Assembly (NCBI RefSeq): GCF_014400405.1
Contig: NZ_CP060496.1
Location: 930,001 to 994,000, forward strand
Direction: 5' to 3'
Length of the DNA: 64,000 nucleotides
DNA from: Brachybacterium sp. Z12
Lineage (GTDB): Bacteria; Actinomycetota; Actinomycetes; Actinomycetales; Dermabacteraceae
Made by a program: the position numbers and the translations under genes. Below, one piece after another: positions 1 through 10,056 of the stretch. The first letter of the stretch is position 1. Each line of letters begins with the position of its first letter. The notes beneath the pieces are model-generated. The model worked only from the letters and a program-made list of their open reading frames with translations, was not told where the DNA came from and ran no database searches.

Positions 1-878
1 ACGAGCAGATCCGCCTCCAGGGCGGGAAGAGACGTCTTCGCGCCGGAGGCGCGGAGTGACTCGGCACGTGTGTGCAGGGACTGCATCAGGGCGGCGGCGT
101 CGATTCCGCGCAGAACGGCGGTCACCCGAGCCATCCCGTCAGCCAGAGGCGTCATCCTCACGTGCCGGGATCGGGCAGCGCGCTCCGCGCGCTCGCGGGA
201 TGTCTCGGGCTCGAGCCTCTGGACCAGGTCCCGGATATCGGACTGCAGACGCTTGTGGCCTTTGCCGTGCAGGAACTCGGGGTGCTCGCGGAGATGGTCG
301 TCGACCCTGCGGCAGGTGTCCGCGCCGGCACCGTCGAGCGCACCGGAGATCGTGGAGGCCTGCTGATCCGTCATGGCGCCCGACCAGAGCCGCTCCACGG
401 CACCGGGCATGTTCTGCAGCAGACGCCGTGCCTTCGCCTGGGAGAACGAGGAGGCGGCGGGGGAGATTCGGCGTGCGAGCGCGATCTCCTGCCCGGCGCC
501 GCGGCCTTGCTCGGAGGACGGCACGCCCCGTGTCGCATCATCGCGTCGGATCCGCTCTTCGGCGGCGACCTGCCAGGTCACATCCATCGCGGCGAGAGAG
601 GAGCGCAGGTGGTCGATCCCGGCGAGGACGGCGAGAGCCTCCTCGGCGCTCCCGGGAGCTGTATCCGGCAGCGGGTCGCGCACCGACCGGGTGCGCGTGA
701 ACGCCATCAGCGTCGCGGCGAGGACCTGGGCGACCAGTGCACGGGCTGCCGGGGAAGCCTCGATCTCGCGGAAGCGCTCCAGAACGTCCTCGAGGACATC
801 TCCCGAGGGCGCGGCCAGATCCTGGCGGGAGGTGTCCTCGCCAGGGTGGTGTGCGCTGCGCATCGGTGTCGACTCCAT
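1..878 (-). CDS. DUF222 / 13E12-type HNH endonuclease family protein, C-terminus cut off by window edge
   Basis: Reading leftwards from ATG at 876-878, the frame stays open to the window edge for 292 residues (starts MESTPMRSAHHPGED). It is a helical, Arg/Glu/Ala-rich sequence with the features of the DUF222 domain of the actinobacterial 13E12 family, including the stretch around EEALAVLAGIDHLRSSLA and the later ARRISPAASSFSQAKARRLL. Family members usually end in an HNH nuclease domain, which would lie outside the window. They occur in many copies per genome and their role is poorly known. There is no frameshift in the visible part. The family call rests on sequence character, not on a search. 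Confidence 0.75.
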   Translation of the reverse strand, partial: MESTPMRSAHHPGEDTSRQDLAAPSGDVLEDVLERFREIEASPAARALVAQVLAATLMAFTRTRSVRDPLPDTAPGSAEEALAVLAGIDHLRSSLAAMDVTWQVAAEERIRRDDATRGVPSSEQGRGAGQEIALARRISPAASSFSQAKARRLLQNMPGAVERLWSGAMTDQQASTISGALDGAGADTCRRVDDHLREHPEFLHGKGHKRLQSDIRDLVQRLEPETSRERAERAARSRHVRMTPLADGMARVTAVLRGIDAAALMQSLHTRAESLRASGAKTSLPALEADLL

Positions 879-920
879 GCCCCCATCGTATGCATGTTCG
901 AAAAAGTGTCTCCACCTCTG

Positions 921-969
921 TGTGGAATCTGTGGATAACTTCTACTGATGTGAAAAGAATTGTGGATAG
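921..969. other. Cluster of TGTGGA motifs, one matching the DnaA-box consensus
   Basis: The gap 879-1363 (485 bases) holds no gene. Its AT-richer left part has TGTGGAATC (921-929), TGTGGATAA (930-938) and TGTGGATAG (961-969). The middle one is the exact reverse complement of the DnaA-box consensus TTATCCACA; the third differs at one base. They lie in the leader of the endonuclease gene and may be regulatory or chance. In 980-1280 I see nothing recognisable. Confidence 0.3.
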
Positions 970-1290
970 GTAGGCGCTGTGGAGGAACGGTGGGCGGTGC
1001 GGGATGTCAGAGCGTGCGGCTCGGGGTGCTCGGTGGTGGGGTCACGACCTGGGTATATCTTCTGTGTATCCGAGGGATTCGGCCGGCTCAGTGGGTGCGG
1101 AGCAGGGCTGCGGCAAAGCCCGCAGAATGCAGAGAGAAGTGCCTGCAGGGAAACCAGGCCGTACATCCTGGAAGGCGCGGCTGTTGTGCATTGTGAAGGA
1201 TTTGGAATGTCAGTCCTCTGCCAGCAATGCGGACTATTGCAGACTGCCGCCCCCTCGTCAGGGGCATCCGGGGACCGCCCGTCCGCAGGG

Positions 1291-1333
1291 TTGACGCATT
1301 CGCCCATGAGCTGTCTATGCTGTCTATAGACAG
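1291..1333 (+). promoter_or_regulatory. Promoter and palindromic operator of the GntR-ABC operon
   Basis: TTGACG (1291-1296) fits a -35 box; TATGCT (1316-1321) lies 19 bases on and could be the -10. A perfect 14-base palindrome CTGTCTATAGACAG occupies 1320-1333, and its half CTGTCTAT is repeated directly just upstream at 1311-1318. This overlaps the putative -10 and lies about 30 bases before the GntR start, as expected for an autoregulatory operator of a YtrA-type GntR protein. The ribosome binding site GAAGGAGG follows at 1346-1353. Confidence 0.65.
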
Positions 1334-1363
1334 TAGGTTCACTTCGAAGGAGGGAGGGGTGCG

Positions 1364-1741
1364 ATGCACATCGCGATCGACCCTTCCGCCTCCGAGCCCA
1401 TCTACGAGCAGATCCGCGAAGGCATCGCCACCGCGATCCTCACCGCCGAACTCGCCCCGGGAGACGCCCTCCCGTCGATCCGTGCCCTCGCCCGTGACCT
1501 GCGAGTCAGCGTCATCACCACCACCCGTGCCTACAATGAGCTGGTCGCCGATGGGCTGGTCGACGCCGTACGCGGCAAAGGCGTGTTCGTGCGCGCCCAG
1601 GACGGCGAGGAGCTGCGCCGCCGAGCCTTCCAGCAGATCGACGAGGCGTTCGACCACGCCGCGCGGGCAGCCCGCGGCGTGGGGATCGACGACCGGGAGC
1701 TGACCCGCCGCCTCACCCAGCGGCTCGAGGAGGAACGATGA
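1364..1741 (+). CDS. GntR-family transcriptional regulator, YtrA-like subfamily
   Basis: This 125-residue protein has an N-terminal GntR winged helix-turn-helix (about residues 10-75, with PIYEQIREGI, LAPGDALPSIRALARDL and TTTRAYNELVADGLV) and only a short helical tail. That is the layout of the YtrA subfamily, which lacks a large effector domain. These regulators normally repress a neighbouring ABC transporter; here the ATPase gene overlaps its stop by four bases (ATGA), giving an operon regulator-ATPase-permease. The ATG at 1364 follows a strong GGAGGGAGG site. The likely operator is the palindrome at 1320-1333. Intact. Confidence 0.9.
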   Translation: MHIAIDPSASEPIYEQIREGIATAILTAELAPGDALPSIRALARDLRVSVITTTRAYNELVADGLVDAVRGKGVFVRAQDGEELRRRAFQQIDEAFDHAARAARGVGIDDRELTRRLTQRLEEER

Positions 1742-2629
1742 GCGACCACCCGCCCGCCGCCGTCATCGTCCGCGGGCTCGACGTGCACCTGCCCGATCCG
1801 CAGCGCCGCACCCGCAAGCTGCGCCATGTGCTGCGGGAGGTCGCCTTCGACGTCCCCCGCGGCCAGGTCACCGCACTCGTCGGCACCAATGGCGCCGGAA
1901 GACCACCCTGCTGCGCGCCCTGACCGGGGCGCTCGCGCCCAGCGCGGGGAAGATCGAAATCGAGGGCGCGCCGATCGGCGGTCCCGAGGACGCCCTGCCC
2001 GCCGGCATCGGCATCGTCCCCGACGTCCCCTTCCAGCCCGACCATTGGACGGCCGACGATCTGGTGCGGGCCCAGCGCCGTGTCGAGCCCGCCTACGATG
2101 CCCGCCTCGTCGGCGCCCTGCTGCGTCGCGCGGGCATCGACCCGTCCGCGCAGCTGGGTCGTCTCTCCGCAGGGCAGCGCACCCGGCTGCTGCTCGCCGC
2201 GGCGCTCGGCATCCAACCCTCCCTGGTGATGCTCGATGAGCCGTTCGCCCGCCTCGACCCGCTGGCTCGCACCGACGTGCTCGACGAGCTGCGCGAGCAC
2301 CACGCCGGGGGCGAGGACCGCACGATCCTGCTGTCCACCCACGACCTCGGAGAGATCGACCGGTTCGTCGACCACATCGTGCTGCTGCACGCGGGCCGGG
2401 TGTGGTGCTCGAGGGCAGCGCGATCGACCTGCTCGAGGAGCACTTGTTGGTCACCACCGAGGCCTCCGCGCCGCACGCCGCAGTGCTGCGGGGTGCACGC
2501 CGCAGCGGCGACCTGCTCGAGGCCCTGGTCCGGGCCGAGGACGCCGTGGGCCTGGATGGGCTGACGGACCTGCGCCGCCCCACGCTCCAGGACGTCCTCA
2601 CCTTCACCCTCCGGGAGGTCTCACGATGA
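1738..2629 (+). CDS. ABC transporter ATP-binding protein (two frameshifts)
   Basis: This is the nucleotide-binding subunit of the exporter controlled by the upstream GntR gene. Walker A reads GTNGAG and then shifts frame near 1902, where GGAAGACC should be GGGAAGACC (one G missing). The next frame gives the rest: a signature-like LSAGQRTRLLLAAALG, Walker B LVMLDEPFARLDP and the switch STHDLGEI. A second shift near 2400 moves to the frame ending TFTLREVSR at 2629. Joined, the product is about 297 residues, normal for the family. Both breaks look like sequencing errors, because conserved sequence continues without loss on either side. The start overlaps the GntR stop and the stop overlaps the permease start. 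Confidence 0.85.
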
Positions 2630-3387
2630 CCGGCAGCGTCCAGAACACCACTCGGCAGCGCCCCTCGACCTCGCTGCGCCGCGCGCTCTGGCACGAGTGG
2701 CGTCGGCGGCGTGACCTGTTCGCCCTGTACGGCACGTTCATGACAGTGGCCCTCCTGTGCGCGATCCACCTCGACTTCCGACTCGGGGTCGTGCTGATCC
2801 TGCTCGCCGTACGGCTCCCGGCTGACCTCGCCGACCCGGTGCTCGAGGACGGCATGCAGCTGCGCAGCTCGCTGGGGATCTCCCGTGCGGACGCGGTGCG
2901 CGCCCGCACACTGCTGGTCAGCGCGGGGCAGCTCCTGCTCGCCCTCGGTGCGGCCGGGGTCATCCTGCTCAGCGACTGGGCCCCCGGTGCGCAGCACTGG
3001 AGCAGTCTCGGCATCGTCACCGCGAATGATGACGGCTCCTCACCGCCCGCCCTGTGGGGCCACCTCGTGGACATCGGCCTGTTCAGCGGGGCGATCGCCT
3101 GGACCCATGCCCTGATCGGCGGTGACGCGTTCCGACTCGGGGCACGGATGACCGGCAGGCGGGCGGTTGTGTGGTTCCTCGGCGTGTGCTTGCTGATCTA
3201 TCTGGCGCTGGTGGGCAGCATGCTGCTGACGAGCGGTCTGCTGCTGAGCGCCGGAGCCGACGATGACCTCGGAACCCGCTTCGTGATCGCTGAGCGAGTC
3301 GCGCAGGGGACAGCGCTGCTCCTCACCCTCGGCGGCGGGATCACCGCTCTCGTGCTCCGCTATCGCCGGTGGGTGCGCCGCGCCTGA
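2626..3387 (+). CDS. ABC transporter membrane protein (exporter permease)
   Basis: This 253-residue membrane protein starts at ATG 2626, overlapping the ATPase stop. An in-frame upstream extension exists, but the coupled ATGA start fits the operon better. Several hydrophobic segments can be seen, for example around LYGTFMTVALLCAIHL, LALGAAGVILLS and the C-terminal VCLLIYLALVGSMLL, with a basic tail RYRRWVRRA. It has no DppB/C-type motif and is best read as the membrane partner of the YtrA-type transporter. The substrate cannot be told from the sequence. Intact. Confidence 0.75.
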   Translation: MTGSVQNTTRQRPSTSLRRALWHEWRRRRDLFALYGTFMTVALLCAIHLDFRLGVVLILLAVRLPADLADPVLEDGMQLRSSLGISRADAVRARTLLVSAGQLLLALGAAGVILLSDWAPGAQHWSSLGIVTANDDGSSPPALWGHLVDIGLFSGAIAWTHALIGGDAFRLGARMTGRRAVVWFLGVCLLIYLALVGSMLLTSGLLLSAGADDDLGTRFVIAERVAQGTALLLTLGGGITALVLRYRRWVRRA

Positions 3388-3471
3388 CCAGCGCCTGTGG
3401 GACCATGGCGCGCATGAGGAGCACCCCCGCCGGCGCCGCCGCGCACCCCTGTCGCGGTGGCAGGCACGGTG

Positions 3472-4722
3472 ATGAGCTCCGTTCCCCTCGCACGCCGCGC
3501 CGGTGGTCCCGACCTCGCCCGCGGCCTCGCTCTGCTGGGGATCGCGCTCGCAAACACCGTGGGATGGCTGCACGGCTCGCAGTGGACGGTGCTGCTGAAG
3601 CAGGTCGACGCCACCGCCGTGGACCGTGCGGTGGACGTGCTCATCGCGCTGACCGCCGACAACCGCGGGTTCCCGCTGTTCGCGCTGCTGTTCGGCTACG
3701 GCATCGGGATCCTGCACCGCCGTTCCCAGGAGCGGGGCGAGCCGCCGCGACGCTTCGTGCTGCGCATGCTGCGCCGCCACCTGGTGCTGCTGGCGATCGG
3801 GCTGGCGCACGCGATCCTCCTGTTCAACGGCGACATCCTCGTCGCCTACGCACTGATCGGCATGCTCTGCGTGCTGCTGATGACCCGGCGACGGGTGGCG
3901 CTGCCGATCGCCGCCGTGATCGCGCTGCCGGCGCTCGGTGTCTGGGGCTGGTCGGATGGCACCATCGGGCTGGGAAGCGGCAGCGGATACGCCGCAGCCT
4001 CCGCCCCCGACTACCTCACCGGCCTCGAGCTGCGTGCCCGCGCCGCGCTGCGCGGCCTTGTGCTCACCCCGCTGCTGGACGTCGGCCTGCTCACCCCGAT
4101 GGTGATCGGCGCGATCGCAGCCCGGTTGCGCCTGCTCGAGGAGGTGCGAGCGAATCGCGATCTGCTGGTGCCACTGACCCGCTGGGGGCTGCTGATCGGG
4201 GTGCTCGGCGCGATTCCGCTCACCTCCGTGCTGCTGCTGGACCCCGCCCACGCCCACCTGGACAACGAGCTGATCCTCGGCGTGCTCGGGGTGCTCCACC
4301 AGTACTCCGGCCTCGCCTTCGCGCTGGGCCTGGCCGCCGGGGCTGCGCTGCTCGCCGAGCATCTGCGCCGACGCGGCGAGAGGGGGTAGGCCGCCCCCGA
4401 GCACCTGCTGAACGCAGGGGTGCGCGGGATCGAGGCGCTCGGCGCAGCATCGCTCAGCGCCTACATCGCCCAGTCGGTGGTGTTCCTGGCTCTCTTCCCG
4501 CCCTACACCCTGGACCTCGGAGCACGGCTCGGCACCGCCGGAGCCGCCATGATCGTGCTGCTGGCCTGGCTGGCGATGATCCCCGTGGCCCACGCCCTGC
4601 ACGCCCACGGCCGGCGAGGACCCCTCGAACACCTGCTGCGCCGCCTGGCCGGCTCGGCCGCCCCCACCCCGCGCAGCAGGCCCGTCACTGCCCCGCACCC
4701 CCGGAAGGGAGCACGCCCGTGA
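3472..4722 (+). CDS. DUF418 / YeiB-like membrane protein (one frameshift)
   Basis: This is a multi-pass membrane protein. The N-terminal LARGLALLGIALANT and the following NRGFPLFALLFGYGIGI are typical of DUF418/YeiB proteins, and the C-terminal block EALGAASLSAYIAQSVVF is the matching end of the family. The frame stops near 4389 in a run of five G, and the C-terminal part resumes in another frame to 4722, so one base is probably wrong in that run. The joined length of about 416 residues is typical. I prefer ATG 3472; GTG 3457 is an in-frame alternative. The function of the family is not established. The stop overlaps the GTG of the next gene. Confidence 0.8.
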
Positions 4723-5273
4723 CCGTGTACGCCGACACCCCGCGCTGGCCGCGCCACGGCATGCTCTGGGGGCACCTGATCTCCGACACCTCGCTCGAGG
4801 AGCTGCACGAGGTCGCCGCCGACGCCGGCCTGCCGCCCCGCTCCTTCGACCTCGACCACTACGACTGGCCCGCCCCTGCCCACGATGCGCTCGCGGAGGT
4901 GGGAGTGCGCTTCGTGGGCGACCGCGAGCTGACGCGCATCCTCATCGGCTCCGGGCTGCGGATCAAGCTGTTGGACCGTCCGGAGGCCCGGTCCCGGCGC
5001 AGCGCCGAGCATGCCGCGGCGCTCGGGCTCGACCACGTCCCGCGAGACCTGATCGTGGGGCTCATCGGGCACGTGGACCCGCTGCCCGCCGAGCCCGCAG
5101 CGTTCCGCCTCACCCGCGATGATCCCCACGGGCCGCCCCGGATCGAGGCGCACGACGCCTCTGGAACCCGGGCCGGCCAGCAGCTGCTCACCGAGCTCGA
5201 CACCCTGGCCCGTGCTCGCGGCGACACAGGCTTCGTGGGCCAGGTGATGGACGGGCCGACGCCCGCCACCTGA
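4719..5273 (+). CDS. DUF4031 domain protein
   Basis: This 184-residue protein begins MTVYADTPRWPRHGMLWGHL and continues with SFDLDHYDWP, the hallmarks of DUF4031, a small actinobacterial domain of unknown function. The first half is the conserved domain; the second half is less conserved and rich in His, Asp and Arg. GTG at 4719 overlaps the preceding TGA and has GGAAGGGAG just upstream, so it is translationally coupled to the DUF418 gene. It converges on the phosphatase gene with a gap of only 24 bases. Intact. Confidence 0.8.
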   Translation: MTVYADTPRWPRHGMLWGHLISDTSLEELHEVAADAGLPPRSFDLDHYDWPAPAHDALAEVGVRFVGDRELTRILIGSGLRIKLLDRPEARSRRSAEHAAALGLDHVPRDLIVGLIGHVDPLPAEPAAFRLTRDDPHGPPRIEAHDASGTRAGQQLLTELDTLARARGDTGFVGQVMDGPTPAT

Positions 5274-5297
5274 GGTGACGGGCGCCGGAACCGCGGT

Positions 5298-7520
5298 TCA
5301 TATCGAGCCAGCGTCAGCGTCCGCGGCCGCCGGGGCCGTGTCCGCGGCCGTCGTTCCACTCGCCGGAGCGGTGCTCGGATTCGGCCCAGCGGCCCCGCCG
5401 CGATTGCCCTCGTCGCGACGACCACGGCCACGGCCGTGGTCCCGGTCCCTGCCGTTGCCCGCCGCGCCGCGGCCCTTGTTGCCCGCGGTGGAGAACACCT
5501 GGACCACGCTCGGACGCGGCACAGCGACCTCCTCGCCGCTCAGCGGCCCGTCGGGCACGAAGTCCGGGAAGTACGAGGTGTGCGCGCCCCACTCGCCGCC
5601 CTCGCCAGGGTGCTGTACGGCCACGAACACCGAATCGTCCCGGTCGTGGATCACCGGGCCGCAGGTCTCGGCATCGGCCGGGACGGCGAGGAACTGCTCC
5701 ACGCGCCCGCGCTCGGGCCCCTCGAGGGTCACCTTGTGCAGTGCGTCGGCGTAGCCGATCTTGCCGGGCTGACCGTCGGTCGAGATCCACAGGGTGCCCC
5801 GGGAGTCGAAGGCCAGGTTGTCCGGGCAGGAGATGGGGAGACCTTCTCCACCGGGAAGCCGGAGAAGTACGCGGTCTCCGAGGTCTCCGGATCGCCCGCC
5901 AGCAGCAGCACGTTCCAGCCGAAGGACAACGAGGTGTGGTCGCCGTCGTCCTCGATCAGCTCGATCACGTGGCCGTCGCGGTTGCCGCCCTCGGGGACGG
6001 CGACCGGGTTGGCCTCGTCCACCGCGTCGGCGGAACGGCCGGAGTTGTTCGTCAGCGCGATGTAGACCTTGCCGGTGACGGGGTTGGGCTCGACGTCCTC
6101 GGGACGGTCCATCTTGGTGGCGCCCACCTCATCGGCCGCGAGGCGGGTGTTGATCAGCACCTCGGCGGCGGTGAAGCCGGGGACCAGCGACTCCGCACCC
6201 TGCACCAGCGGGACCCACGTGCCGGTGCCGTCGAAGGCGCCGTCGGAGGGCACCGCGCCCGAGCCGTCGATCTCCCCGGCGGGGGAGTCGCCCTCGAAGC
6301 GTGCGACGTACAGGGTGCCCTCGGACAGCAGGGTCATGTTGTGCGCCTTGTCGCCCTCGCGGTACTGCTTCGCGGAGACGAACTTGTAGACGTAATCATC
6401 GGCCTGGTCATCGCCGGAGTACACCACCGCGTGGCCGTCCCGCGAGATCGTCACGGTGCCGGCCTCGTGCTTGAAGCGTCCCAGCGCCGTGTGCTTGACC
6501 GGGGTGGACTCGGGATCCTCGGGGTCGATCTCCACGATCCAGCCGAAGCGGTTGGCCTCGTTCGCGTAGCCCTCGTTGTTGAGGTTGAAGCGCGGGTGGA
6601 CCAGGTCCCAGCGGCGCGAGGTGGGGCCGGGGGCGATGCCGATCCGCTCCTCCTCGGGCTTGCCGGTGCCGATGAAGTACTGGTCGAAGTTCTCCTCGCC
6701 GGAGAGCACCGTGCCCCACGGGGTGGTGCCGCCGGCGCAGTTGTTCAGCGTGCCCAGCACGGTGCGGCCCTCGGGGTCCTCGACCGTCTTCAGCAGATCG
6801 GAGCCCGCGGCGGGGCCGTCCACCGTGAAGGGGTGAAGCCGGTGATGCGGCGGTTGCGGCGCCCGCCGCGCACATACGACCAGGGCTCGCCCTGCTTGTC
6901 GCGCTCGAGGTCCACGATCGACAGGCCGTGGGCGGCGATCGCGGCATCGACCACGTCCTCGCGGTTCGAGGTGAGCTGCTGCGGGGGAACATGATGTTCT
7001 CGTTGGTGTACTCGTGATTGCACACCAGGTAGCCGGCGCGGTCGCTCTGCCCATCGGAGATGACGTTGAGGTAGTCGCAGTTGTAACCGAACTGCGCGGA
7101 CTGCGAGTCGCGGGTCTGGTTCTCGAGGTCGAACTCCGGGGAGTCCTCGAACAGCGGATCGCCCCAGCGGATGATCGTCGCCCAGTCGTAGCCCTCGGGA
7201 ACGGTCATGTCATCGACAGTGCGGGGGACCGGGGCGATCGCCTCGAAGTCGAGCTTCCCGCCGCCCTTGGGGGCGGTCCCGTGATCGGCGAGGGCCGGTG
7301 CCGCCCCGGCGGCGCCCACCACCACCGCGGCGGTCAGGCCGCCGCCCAGGCCCAGCGCGGTGCGGCGCGAGATCGCAGCGTCGACGATGTCCCGGAACCG
7401 GCGGTTGTCCGAGGTGTTCGGGACGGGATGGGAGCAGGCGCTGCCGCACTTGAGCTCGCAGGTGATCGCGAGACGGTTCCCGCGGGTGTGCCCGACCATG
7501 GGCAGGGGGCGCTTGAACAT
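5298..7520 (-). CDS. PhoX-type phosphatase (DUF839), Tat-exported; three frameshifts
   Basis: This encodes a predicted extracytoplasmic phosphatase of the PhoX family, enzymes that release phosphate from organic esters and are exported folded by the Tat system. From ATG 7520 the N-terminus holds the twin-arginine motif SRRTALGLGGG. The body shows PhoX-like blocks such as GYLVCNHEYTNENIMFP, NNCAGGTTPWGTVLSGEEN, and a late block with RPEDVEPNPVTGKVYIALTN. Frame changes near 6984, 6832 and 5836 each correspond to one missing C in a C run of the coding strand. The joined product is about 741 residues, normal for PhoX. The C-terminal 60 residues are low-complexity Gly/Arg/Ala. It lies downstream of the two-component genes on the same strand. 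Confidence 0.88.
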
Positions 7521-7677
7521 GGGGTGATCCTCCCGGTGGTGAGTCATGAGCCGGGGATGGAGATGTTCCGGCACCGACCCAGCCTGGACCGTGAGGGTCG
7601 ACCGCCCGGCAGAGTCCGGGTGACGTCCACATGAACACTGGACGTGCAGGTCGTGACCGATTATCGGCAGGGAGGAG

Positions 7678-9277
7678 TCACGAAAATGGGTTGCTGTCGT
7701 CCGGGTCGGCCGACGGCGGCTCCTCTGCGGACGGCGCGCCGAGCGCCCTGAGCTGGTCGGGCCGCACCTGCTGCTCCGGTGCGATCTCGGTGCCCTGCAG
7801 CTCGACCCAGAAGGTGGAGCCGCCGCCCGGGGTCTCGTCCACGCCGATGCTGCCGCGATGCTGCTGCACGATCGACGCGGCGATCGACAGGCCGAGCCCG
7901 GCGCCACCACCCTGGGTCGCCGAGCGCACCCGCGAGGCATCGGTGCGGTAGAAGCGCTCGAACACCATCTCGCGCTGATCGTCCTCGATGCCGTCGCCGT
8001 GGTCCCGGATCTCGATCCGCACCCGCTCCGGCGAGGTGTAGCCCACCGCGATCTCGACGGGGGAACCCTTGGGCGTGTGCCGGTTCGCGTTGCCCACCAG
8101 GTTCAGGATCACCTGCCGAAGGGAGGCCTCATCGCCGAGCACGCCGATCGACAGGTGCGGCTGCACCGACAGCGGAGTGCCGGACAGCGACACCACCATC
8201 ACCTGCCGTGCGGGATCCAGCGCACGCAGATCCTGCGCGGCATCGAACAGGGCATCGGTGAGGTCCACCGGGTCCAGGGCGAGATCCGGGCGCTCATCGA
8301 GCCGGGCCAGACGAAGCAGGTTCTCCACCAGCGAGCCCATCCGCCTCGCCTCGTCCTCGATGCGGCGCATCGCCGAGGCGACGTCCTCGTCATGGGGGCA
8401 GGGCGCCCATCCGGTACAGCTCGCCGAAGCCGCGGATCGCCGCGAGCGGCGTGCGCAGCTCATGCGAGGCGTCGCCCACGAAGCGGCGCATCTTCGCCTC
8501 GGAACGCGTGGCGTGCTCCTCGGAGGCGGACTGCGCGGCGAAGGACTGCTCGATCCGCACCAGCATCTCGTTCAAGGACAGCGAGAGATCGTGGACCTCG
8601 AGGCTGGTGCGGGTGACGGGCACACGGCGGGAGAGGTCACCGCCGGCGATCTGGGAGGCGGTCGCCTCGACATCCCGCAGCGGCTCGAGGGAACGATGGG
8701 TGACATAGCCGCCCAGCCCCATGCCGACCAGCACCACCAGGGTCCCGACCAGCACGATCACCAGCGCCATCTCATGCATCGTGCGGTCCACGCTGGTCAG
8801 CGGCAGCGCCACGTAGACGCTGCCCTTGTCCGGGCCGGAGTTCAGCATCGCGACCACCCGCCACCGGTTCTCCGAGGAGTCCAGCACCGTGAAAGGTCGC
8901 CCGCCGCGCTGCTGGATCTGCTCGTCCGTCAGGTCGGGGAAGGGGATGGTGGGTTCACCGGGGCCATAGTGGATGAGCACCCGCTCGACCGCGGTGCCGC
9001 TCTCGTCGCGGATCTCCACGGCGTACTCGACCGGGGTGTAGGCGCTGTTCTGGATCGCATCGCCGTCACCGGCCAGCTCGTGCTGGGCCAGGGCGAGCAT
9101 CTCGCCCATCCCCGCCTGGAGGTTGGTGTCGACGGACTGGATGAGCGTGCGGTTGAGCAGGAACAGCGAGAGGCTCCCGGTGATGACCGTGCCGAGCACC
9201 AGCAGCGCCGAGATGAGGGCGACGATCCGTGTCCACAGGGACACGGGCCGTTCAGCGCGCAGGGTCGGCAGGGACAC
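7678..9277 (-). CDS. Two-component sensor histidine kinase (one frameshift)
   Basis: This is the membrane sensor kinase partner of the adjacent response regulator. From GTG 9277 there is a TM segment (VALISALLVLGTVITGSLSL), an extracytoplasmic region of about 130 residues, a second TM segment (ALVIVLVGTLVVLVGMGLGG), a HAMP linker, and an HisKA box with the phospho-accepting His in GDASHELRTPLAAIRG. The frame changes at about 8395-8402 in a G/C run. The ATPase domain then follows in the other frame with NLVGNANRHTP (N box), DHGDGIEDD (G1), FERFYR (F box) and GAGLGLSIA (G2). The joined length is about 533 residues. The layout resembles MprB/TcrY-type kinases. The signal sensed is unknown. Confidence 0.9.
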
Positions 9278-9280
9278 CCC

Positions 9281-10002
9281 TCAGGAGCCTTCGGGAGCTC
9301 GCAGCACGTAGCCGATGCCACGCTTGGTGTGGATCATCGGATCGCCGATCACGTCGATCTTGCGGCGCAGGTAGGAGATGTAGGACTCCACGATGCCCAC
9401 CTCGCCGGACCAGTCGTAGTCCCAGACGTGATCGAGGATCTGGGTCTTGGAGACCACCCGGCCGGCGTTCAGCATCAGGTAGCGCAGCAGCTTGAACTCG
9501 GTGGGGGACAGCTCGATGTTCACGTCCCCGCGATGGACCTCATGGGAGTCCTCGTCCAGGCGCAGATCCGCGACCACCAGCGAGCTGTCCACCGTCGTCT
9601 CCGAGCCGCCATGGGTGCGGCGCAGCACCGCACGGATGCGGGCCACGACCTCTTCGAGGCTGAAGGGCTTGGTGACGTAGTCGTCCCCGCCGACGGTGAG
9701 GCCCGCGACCTTGTCCTGGGTCTCGTCCTTCGCGGTGAGGAAGAGGATCGGGTACTTCTCGCCGCGGTCGCGCAGGCGCCGGGTGACGGTGAAGCCGTCC
9801 ATGTCCGGCAGCATCACATCGAGCACCACCAGGTCGGGCTGCTGCTCGGTGGCCTCACGGATCGCCTCGTTGCCGGTCGAAGCGGTGAACACCTCGAAGC
9901 CTGCGAAGCGCAGCGCGAGGTGGCGAGCAGGTCGCGGATGTTCGGTTCGTCGTCGACCACGAGCAGACGTGCCTCGTAGTCCTGTTCCTCATGCGTAGTC
10001 AT
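9281..10002 (-). CDS. OmpR/PhoB-type response regulator (one frameshift)
   Basis: This is a cytoplasmic DNA-binding regulator paired with the kinase three bases downstream. The receiver domain shows the acidic pair in LLVVDDEPNIRDLL, the phospho-acceptor Asp in LVVLDVMLPDMDG, and TKPFSLEE with the conserved Lys. The C-terminal winged helix follows (ELSPTEFKLLRYLMLNAG, then SYISYLRRKID). The N-terminal 30 residues and the rest are in different frames, with the break near 9920. Joined, it is about 240 residues, normal for the family. Regulator precedes kinase, as usual in actinobacteria. Confidence 0.9.
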
Positions 10003-10056
10003 GCCCCCACCGTCCTCCTCGAGCTTGGGAATCGGCTGGATGTCAGCTGGACGCGC

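Noticed and set aside
1738..2629. Programmed ribosomal frameshift in the ABC ATPase
   Set aside because: The break lies inside Walker A with no slippery site or downstream structure noted, and the same type of break occurs in some 30 unrelated genes, so base-calling error explains it better.
3160..3387. Transposase or phage-like elements as the cause of mosaic gene order
   Set aside because: Neither here nor elsewhere in the window did I find transposase motifs, integrase, terminal inverted repeats or att-like repeats next to the tRNA.
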